Source: Aplysia californica (taxonomy: Eukaryota; Mollusca; Gastropoda; Aplysiida; Aplysiidae). Taken from it: 42,356 nt of DNA. Each line of letters opens with the position of its first letter. Positions within the stretch are counted from its first letter, which is position 1. This document shows, in pieces, positions 13,001-22,000 of the stretch. The position numbers and the translations under genes were made by a program. The stretch covers positions 207,475 to 249,830 of the forward strand of contig NW_004797499.1 in assembly GCF_000002075.1 (NCBI RefSeq), given 5' to 3'. The notes below the pieces were generated by a model, which saw nothing but the letters and a program-made list of their open reading frames with translations, was not told the origin of the DNA and ran no database searches.

Positions 13001-16000
13001 AAATAGAAAACTTACCTCACAGTTCCCTTCTCCTTCAGGAGGTTGTCTCTCTCCTCTTGCGTCTCGAGGTCCAGCAGATCCTGTTCCAGGGCTCCACTGA
13101 ACAAGATCACCGTGGCACCTGGGTCGTTGGCATCGATCCATTCCTTGATCTTCAGGAGCCTGGGACATGGGGGAAAAACATGGATAAAATAATCAACTGT
13201 CTTTCCACATACTAAACACAAAAGACTGAAGACATGCTTTTCTTTCGTTGAAAATAAGTGAGTCTGTATCATAACAATAAAATTTAAAAAATATGTGGAC
13301 GATAATCATGATAACAGAGACTGTTTGCTTTAGCAAGAGTTATACGGCGCTCGCAACTGCATAAGATCATATGAGCGCGCTAACAGAGACTGACATGATA
13401 CATATCATAAAATGTTGGATAGTACTAAAATATTTCAGAGATGCAAAACAATGGTAATTGAAAAGACAACCTGAACACTGCCAAAACCCAATAAAGTCAG
13501 TGATTATCAATACAGTCCAAGCCGGTCATTGGGAGAAAGCATAAGCGTGCTTAATGCCGAAGAGTGTTTGAGTGCGAAGTAGACATTGTTCATAATCCAG
13601 GGATTTTTAAGTTGAAAATTTCCTGAGTTATTACCCTTTGTTCGTAAGTAGTGGTCGCGCAAATGTGTGCGATGTCATTTTTACTCTCCATGGTAGTTTT
13701 TGTTTGTTTGTTTTGTTTTGTGGTCGAATCAAAGTAGTGGAGTATCTTTGGTCGAATGGGAAAGGAAAACTTAATTCAGACGGCCAGTCATGGTACAGCA
13801 CACTAGGCCTGGGATTACACACTGCATGTGCATACCACTGCCCGTTGTGCCACATTCATCCCACCTCACGCGTGATACATAATCAGGATTATCGGATACC
13901 GAGACGCAAAGGTGAAATCGCAGCCTGCCTCCCTTTCTCGTCACCCCCGACTCTTTGTATTTTTTTCGTCTGTGTGTAGATTTGCCCTAGGCTAGATTCT
14001 ATGTCCACGCGCGCGGATGTGTGCATCTCTCTGCCTTCCTCTCTGTGGGTGTATGTGTCCATCACTTGCGTTCTTTCACGCAACACACTCACTGTTGCGG
14101 TGTAGACTCTGTTCGAACTTCGATGGGTCATCATGACATGAAAGTATTGACTGTCTTGCAAATGAAGTGAGCCTGAAGCCGAAGTTACCCTGCTTAACCC
14201 TTAAAATCCTATACCGCTGGTAACCGCTGACGCTGTATTTTCCTATACTGCTGGTCGACTTTATCGTTTAATTCCCGGTGCTAGAAACAGGAGATGTAAC
14301 TCCAGATGACTCTGTCACGAGCAGAAAGTACCGATAATGTCATGAGAGCAGTTCTACACCGAAAGTTTGGAAATTTTGCGAGTTTTAAGAAAAATTAGTG
14401 ACTTTTCGCTGCCCCAGACCCCAATAATGATCTCCCAGTCGGATATATCGATAATATGACCGTTGAAGACGATTGCAATGTTCCGCATAACATCGATGAT
14501 GATTTTGAGAATAGTGGAATTGGCAGGGGTCCACCACTAAAGCTACCAGAGGCTAGATCTACGGCTGGGTCTAATGATACTTTGACTGAAGAGAAGTTGG
14601 GGATCACACACAAGACTTAACTCATAGAGTTGGTCCTAAATACCAGTGTTTTAACCTTTTCCCCTTTTGTTCAAACAGTGCATTCATATATATATATATA
14701 AATAACATTTTCAAACTTCAGTAAAATCTAACAACAATTAAAGACACAGTAAATAAAACAATGAAAAAACCTAATTTTTTCTAGTATCGCAATTTTAATT
14801 CAGGGTTCTAGGGAGGTATGAAAAAAAAGAATTTGGGGTTTTAAGGGTTAAAGGTGTGTAATTTATATAGTAAAAATTCGGTAAGAGCCGCTTAGCGTGC
14901 TAGAGTCTGAAACGTGCTTTATGGCGGAGCGCTTAAAGCCGACACGGACTGTATTCATAAATACCATTTGTTTTTCCTCCTGATGTAATCCTTTTCCGAC
15001 AAGTTCACCAAGTAAATGACAGGTTTCGAGGTCAGGAACAGATGTTGATTCAGGTATTCAATCTAAAAAGCAAAGGACATAAAAATGAAGGTTACAAAAT
15101 CTGTGTTCAATTTTTGTTTTAACTGAAAAATTAAAGAGCAAAAGTTCTGGGTTCAATTTAAAAAATCATGCATGAACATCCATTGCTGAAACAGAGTACA
15201 CATACAGAATAAGGATACTATTTTCAAGTGAAATTCAATCAACTTTTAAATGGACTTGGCGCAGCCACATGAAAATGACTAGGAGAAGAGACCAATAAAA
15301 GCTTGGATTTACTTGGATCCAGAGCTAGAATCATAGCAGGCGGCACATATCCATAGCTGCTCATCTCTCCTTTCCAGCGTCCACCTCAGGGTCTTCCTGC
15401 TAATTGTCTCCATGAGGAGCTGGTTTGAGACACGCCTGACCACTCCTCAGAGCAAACTTTTTTTCGCTGTGTCCCGCACACACTTTTCTTTTATTGTGCT
15501 GAGTGTGTGGGAGTCTGTCTCCTCTTGGTTGTGAAGGCATCCTTGCATCTGGCGATCACCATTGGTGGGTCGAGCATGATTCGGCCATTGGGTGCTGCTT
15601 TGCCGGCAAGTTCATCAGCACGTTCATTTCCGTGCACCCCGGCGTGACCAGGGCAGAACACCCATGTAATTTTTAGGAGGTGGCTATTTACAATGGAAGC
15701 TCTCCAGTCACTGTAGAGCCACCCACTCCTGATTTTTTCTAGGGTGCTCATCGAATCTGTGACAAACAGGGCATGTTTATACGCCTCCATGCTGATCCAT
15801 TCCAGCGCCTCTGTTATTGCCTTGACCTCCATTGCCATGCTCGACGTAGTGCACTCATAGGCTACAGACTGTTCTTTAATTATCTTCCCATCAACTCGAG
15901 CACTGAACGCCCACCCAGATTTCTGGCCACGCCTCACTGATCCGTCGGTGAAGACAACAACACCACCCATCACTGAATTTTCCTCAAGGATGGCCACAAT

Positions 16001-19000
16001 TTCCGCATTAGTTGCACTTGCTGGCCACTCTCGACCTAGCGTAGCTATCACCTTCATGAAGTTGCTCATGTCTTTTTCCGGCCTTATCCAGTCACATCCT
16101 CTTTTTATGTCCTCGATTTCACAGCACATATTGAGAGTTCACTCCGCCTGCACCACCAATGAAGATCCTCTTTTCAATCTTTGGCGTACTTGGTTTCCTA
16201 TTTTCGGATGTAGAGGGTGACGTTCGTCTGCTGTTACTCGAAGGTAGGCCTTGACTTGTGCTAGCTTGTGTCGGTGGGTTAACGTTGGCAGGTCCAGCAG
16301 ATATCTCATTGCTGATGCTGCTGTGTCACGGGTGCATCCAAGAACAGTTCTCATTCCTTCATTTTGAATGACTTCGAGGCGATGAAGTTGGGTTTTGGGT
16401 AGGGTGAGCATACCAAAGCCATAGTCCACTACAGACAGTACAACCGCTTGAAGCATGATCATAAGGGCGCGTTGGGGCATAGATGCAGCCATCACTCTCA
16501 GTGCTACAAGTCCTTTCCTTGCTCTGGTGATAATGTTCGTCACATGGTCTTTTGCCGAGAGGGTGCGGTCAAAGGTAATGCCCAGGTATTTCAATTTCTC
16601 TTGCCTTTCCAACTGCGTACCTTGTATATTGACAGTAGGCATGATAGCCTTGACTGCCCTGTTGTTGAGACTGGTCCACAGTACCCCTGCCTTCGTTGGA
16701 TTAAGTTTTCCATTGTTCTGTTCGCACCATTCACCAATTCGATCTAATTCCTCCTGCATGCTCCTTGCAATCAGCTCCCGATCTCTCCCCTGCCTGTATA
16801 CTAATACATCATCTGCAAAGCTTAGCGTACGGCCAGGTCCCTCCAATTGATTGGCTGTAAGACTGATGGTGTATATATTGAACAAGACTGGTGACAGGGC
16901 CGATCCCTGGGGCAGTCCTGGGGTTATGGTAATAGGTTCAGAAGCCCAGCTGCCAAGGCGCAAGGAAACCTTTCTTTTTAACAATTTTAACAAGGCATTT
17001 CCTACCCAGATCACCAATTCAGGGTCGATCTTCATATTGATCATAGTTCGCATGATCAAGCTAAAGGGCACCCGGTTATAAGCATCTTCTAGATCTAATG
17101 CGGCGACTAGTGTCTCTTTTCCCTCCTCAAAACCGTCGTATATGTCGAAGGCCAAAATTGCCGCATTCCTCCAGGTGTCCTTACCAGGGCGGTAGCTGCC
17201 AAGTTCCACAGGTATCAGATTGTTGCGCTCCAAGAAATTGGACATCCATCTGGACACCATTTTTTCCATTAGTTTCCCCACCGTGTTTTGCATTGTGATA
17301 ATCCTGTAGGACTCAATTTTTGTGGGGTCCTTCCCGGGCTTTGGTAGGGGTGTAAGATAACTGTCCAGCCAATCCTGTGGAACCAACCTGTCGTGCAAAC
17401 TAATATCCAGGATGTTTGCGAGACTCTCCAAGTTGCGGTCATCCAGATCCTTGATGTGGGAATAACACACCCCATCTGGGCCTGGTGCTGTGTCAGGTGC
17501 CCTCTTAAGTATATTTCGAACAGCCTCCAATGTGACTTTTAACTCTTCCTCTCCTTCCCAGTATCTTCCTTCTATGTCCCTAAAAGCTACCAACAGACAA
17601 ACAGCTCTGTGTGTTAACCCTCGTCCTGCAGGGGCTGGATTTATGTCGCCCGATAAGCCTATTTCGGCACCTTGCCTTTGTTCTGGTCCTGCGTCAGTCT
17701 GGCCCCTGGCTCAGCACACGCGAGCCGAGCATCATCTCCCGTTCAATTCGGGTCCCGTGTCGGATCCGCATTCACGCAGCTCATGTGTGTGTGCGTCAGT
17801 CTGCTTGAGTTTGTGTGCACTTGTGGTCTACTTCTAGAACCGCCTGCTTTGGTTCATAATTGAGGCATACATTTCATTCAAAACACACCAAGTTGGTAGC
17901 TCTAGATGTTCGTCCAATGAAATTAGAACAAACTGACCCACTTAGACGTGAGGAGCTCGAAAGGATAGTCAGGAAACAAGATTTCCATTTTTCTATGCAA
18001 AATCTTTCAAAAGAGCTTGATTTTGTATGAAATGATACTACCTGATAAAAAATAAGTTTGTTAGGTAGTTTTGAATACCATTGTGCAGGTAAAAAAAATA
18101 ATTTGAGTGCAAAACATTTTAAAATTGACCTATATTATCCCCTTTCGAACCCCAGATCACTCATAACAACAAGAGCGTCTAGAAAGGTTATTTGAATGGG
18201 CGTAACTACTCGTAATGTTTTATCAGCTTATGAGAGGGGGTTATTCATGAGTGTGTAACACTTTATAAACAGGAAGCTATAAAAGATAGAGCATTATTTT
18301 CATCATCGATTAACACACTCCTACGGTATTCATGGCGAAAACACATGTTTCCAGGCGCACTCGCTGTACACCAACAGTAAACACTGAGTGACCCAGCGGC
18401 CTGCCTGGAACGTGCGACGTAATCGGTTGCTGATAAGATTCTCATCTCAGCACAGACGCAGGACAAGAGTTAACTAGAAATGTTATTGAAAGTAAACAAT
18501 CATGTTTCAAAACACTACAAAAGTTTAACTGAAATCTAATTTGGGAAATACAGTTTTGAAACATGTCTCAGAGGACCATTTCAATTTCGAATTCGATAAA
18601 GCAATTTGAGTAATAATGATGTGAAAAGGCTGGAACCAGATAAAATCAGTCCAAAAAAGTACTTCAGTGCGCGTTACAACAACCATAAGAAGAAAAAAAC
18701 ATATTTACCTCCTTTGCATCCCAAGCACTTTGCCGAACCCATTTCTTATTTTCCAGCAGTTCATGCACTTTTTTCAGTACTTCCTGAAAAAAGAATGTAA
18801 ATACTGTACAAGGCAATGCAAAATTTGTTAATAAAGCACACAAATAATAATCGCTGGGGTTATTTTCTTTACAATTCAAAATGCAAACATCAATTTTGCT
18901 TTGTGAAAGATTCTTTTCAATAATCTGCATGAAAAATAATTATTAACTCTAAACAAAAGAATCTAGATGCAGGATATTAAAATCGGATTTTAAAAAAGAC

Positions 19001-22000
19001 AATAACTGGACCATATCAGGCATGAAATAGCAGTATCTCTCATGGGGGAGAAAGCAGTTAAGAGTCAAATCTTTGTACAAAGGCATACGGCACATATGAT
19101 TTGTAACGAGATATACTCCAATGAACCCCCACATTGTACTGTCAGTGCTTCCAACAGCAAAATCCCAAAATGGAGGAAAAATTGGCTGGGGTCTGAGGGC
19201 CGCAGAAGGTCCCCAGTGGGTCCAGGGCAAAGCCCTGGTTGGGGGTCCGAGGCTGAAGAGAATTTGCAATTGAAAAGCTAAAACTTGGTCGTTCTGAGCC
19301 TAAAATTTAAAAAAGAAAGAGATTCACACACCAAGTAAAGTCACTATTTAACTTTAACCAGGCCTAAATTGGTAAAAGGAAAAGTATACTTTGTAAGAAA
19401 AAGCTCCTCCTGGGGACAACACCTAAATGTGCATGCTTACTCACTACATAAAAAAACTACAAAGCAAGAAATGATAATTATGGGAAAAAATTGTTGGTCA
19501 GTCGGAAGGAAAAAAACCCAAAACTTCTGCGACCGGGATTCGATCCCATACTCATAAAATTGTATGACTTCATCAAATGCAGACATGCTGTCCATTCGGC
19601 CATCAGAACTTGCAACAGTGAAAGGTAGATTAAGCTTGACATTTACAGCACCGTTTCGGGAAAGGCAACGCAACATAGATCTAGATGTAGCTTTCTTCTT
19701 TTTTTTACAAAGGAGAAAGTGAGAAAGTTGGAAACATGGGAGGGGGGAACCACCAAAGAGACGGCGGGCATCGGATTGGCAGATGAGGTGGGAAGAAACT
19801 AAAAAATGGCGGACATCTGCCATTTAGTGGAAAATTGGAAGCACTGACTGTGAGGACTATTCACAAATGAAAAAGACCAAACACACAAAGAGACAAAAAA
19901 AAGAAGCAACTTTTTGTTTCAAGAAATGCATTCGGTACAAAATTATTGTGTTAAAAATCCTTTATATTCAATGTTCATGTGATATTATTTTCAATATGTC
20001 TGCATTGACTTACATGCTCCTCCTTCTTTTTCTTATCCCCACCGCCGCGAGTCACGCTTCTCTCCAGAGGCTCAAGATGCTTGTTGAGGTACTCTATGTC
20101 CTTCAGACGTATCTCATCGTGGATGATCTCCAAGTCACGAGATGGGTCAACGTCTCCTTCCACATGCACAATTTCATCATCAGAAAAAGCCCCTGTAAAG
20201 AGACAATAATGAATGAAATCAAACAGGACAGACACAATAACAAATAACTGTCCTGTTCCCTTTTGTAGCATATGGAGCAAGACCTATGATTGTCATGTGG
20301 TCTCTACATAAAACCTAAGAATGAAAGGGACGACTTCTCAAAGGGTCAACTATTTAACTACTTTGCCTATTTCACAAATTTCCAAATTGTAAAATAACTG
20401 ACACAGACCTGCCACTCTATGAAATCTAAAAATCAGGATTTTAGAGTAAAAAAATGAGGATCAGGTGAAAAAAATTGGGATCAATGGCAAATCAGTCATA
20501 AGGGGCACTGGGGAAGGGGGATCCTGGTTCCCTTTTAATGAGGCAAGTAGGCAAGACAAAACTTTGGCGGAATAAGTTCACGTTTGGGCCTCTAAATAGA
20601 GAGAAAACTGAAAGACAGCATATATGTACTTGAGTCAGAGTTGGATAGACTGGGGGAGCGCAGGTTGCAGTAAAGCTGAAACTCTCATAGTCTTGAAAAT
20701 AGCAGACACATAACTCTAATCATCCATGCAAAAGCCAGCGTTTTCATACAGTAACAACGTTTGACTTCCATCGCATAATATACACTCAAGGCACCCCCCC
20801 CCCCCCCCCCCCGCGAAAAAAAATCGCGTCAAGGTTGTTCATTTATCTTTTTTTCTTACTCCTTTATCCTCAATTAGTACCTGTATCACAGCACGCACTT
20901 TAAGCCCAAGTGTAAACCCCCTCCCCCGGTCATTCACACTGGTTAAGTCCCGAAAGACACCTCGATCATTGCGACCGGTGCGAATGAACTTTTTTGATCC
21001 CGACTGCCGACGGTCCCCGACACATGCGCGCGCTACTCATACGTACAAGGTCATGTCACGAGATGCGAATGAGCGTAGTTAGAAAGTTCCACAGACAGGT
21101 CTTGATGATGGACCCGACTAACCAGAACTCAGACGAAGCTGGCTTTTAAAGCAACGGCAGAACAACGAATAGATTATTCTTAGGCCCATGTCATAATTGT
21201 TACAGTAATCAGGACACCGTCGGAGAATTCTGGGTTATAAAAGCGAAAGTAGATCTAGAGCATATCCAAGTCGAAATTCCAAACCGATACCAAGTCGATT
21301 TTAGTTGAAATAACGTGCGTGAGTCATCTACTAGATTCGGCATAGATTCTTTAGAAAGTAGCTTTTCAAGTTCCTGCCTATAAAAAGTTCAATCGGTGCT
21401 TCCAAGCAAAAGAGACTGCAGAAATTTTTTTATTTTTTTTAAAGAACCGGACGCAACGACAAAAAATCAGGATACTGACGATCGAAATTGGGAAAATCGG
21501 GATGCTTGAGATTTGGGGTATCGGGATGAGAGGCAGGTCTGCAGACAGTGAAAATTCCAATACAAGTTTCTACTTCTTGAGCAGTAAGTTGTATGCTTTC
21601 AAACAAACATGAAAACTTATCACAACAAAACTTCAAACAAAAAGGAAAGAAAGTGTCGAGTGATTTTGCATCCCTGACTATGAGCATAAGAAGTAGGGAA
21701 AAAAAGTTCAGTCTACACTAAATGCTGACTTGACAAACATGCAATATACCACTACAAAGTAGCCTACTCATTCTGATAAATATTTGCTTTTCAAGGAAAA
21801 AGAAATAATTACACACCACTGACAAAGAAACATACAGAATGGATTCACGGTGTAGCATTACTCAAACATGGCAAGCAAATGAACCTTTGAAAAGATGGGA
21901 AAAGAAAGATTTTAAATTATGAAGGAAAAAAAATTACTTACGGACACAATGAAACACTGCATCACAGGCCGAAATGTTAGAGAGAAAAGCATTGCCCAAG

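Larger units (their letters stand above)
15313..17593 (-). mobile_element. 5'-truncated non-LTR retrotransposon (LINE) with reverse transcriptase and RNase H
   Basis: A LINE ORF2 remnant lies in OLA1 intron 6, in the same orientation as the gene. The RT part (17593-16139, 484 residues) has APGPDGV near 36-42, motif [14 protein letters not shown] at 163-175, LPQGSALSP at 227-235 and FADD at 259-262. One in-frame TGA separates it from an RNase H part (16129-15491) in the same frame. That part has acidic residues D62, E101, D125 and D172 in TDGS, MEVKA, VTDS and ADELAGKA contexts. A WICAACYD tail reads to about 15313 after frame loss. RT plus RNase H points to the I/Nimb/LOA side of non-LTR elements. 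The endonuclease and ORF1 are missing. Confidence 0.92.

Noticed and set aside
15313-17593. A host gene encoding RNase H
   Set aside because: The RNase H frame continues directly from a LINE reverse transcriptase and has no introns or start of its own.
19529-19612. A tRNA gene on the minus strand
   Set aside because: A and B boxes are present but acceptor and anticodon stems do not pair, and the same sequence with a long body recurs at 24628. It is a SINE head.
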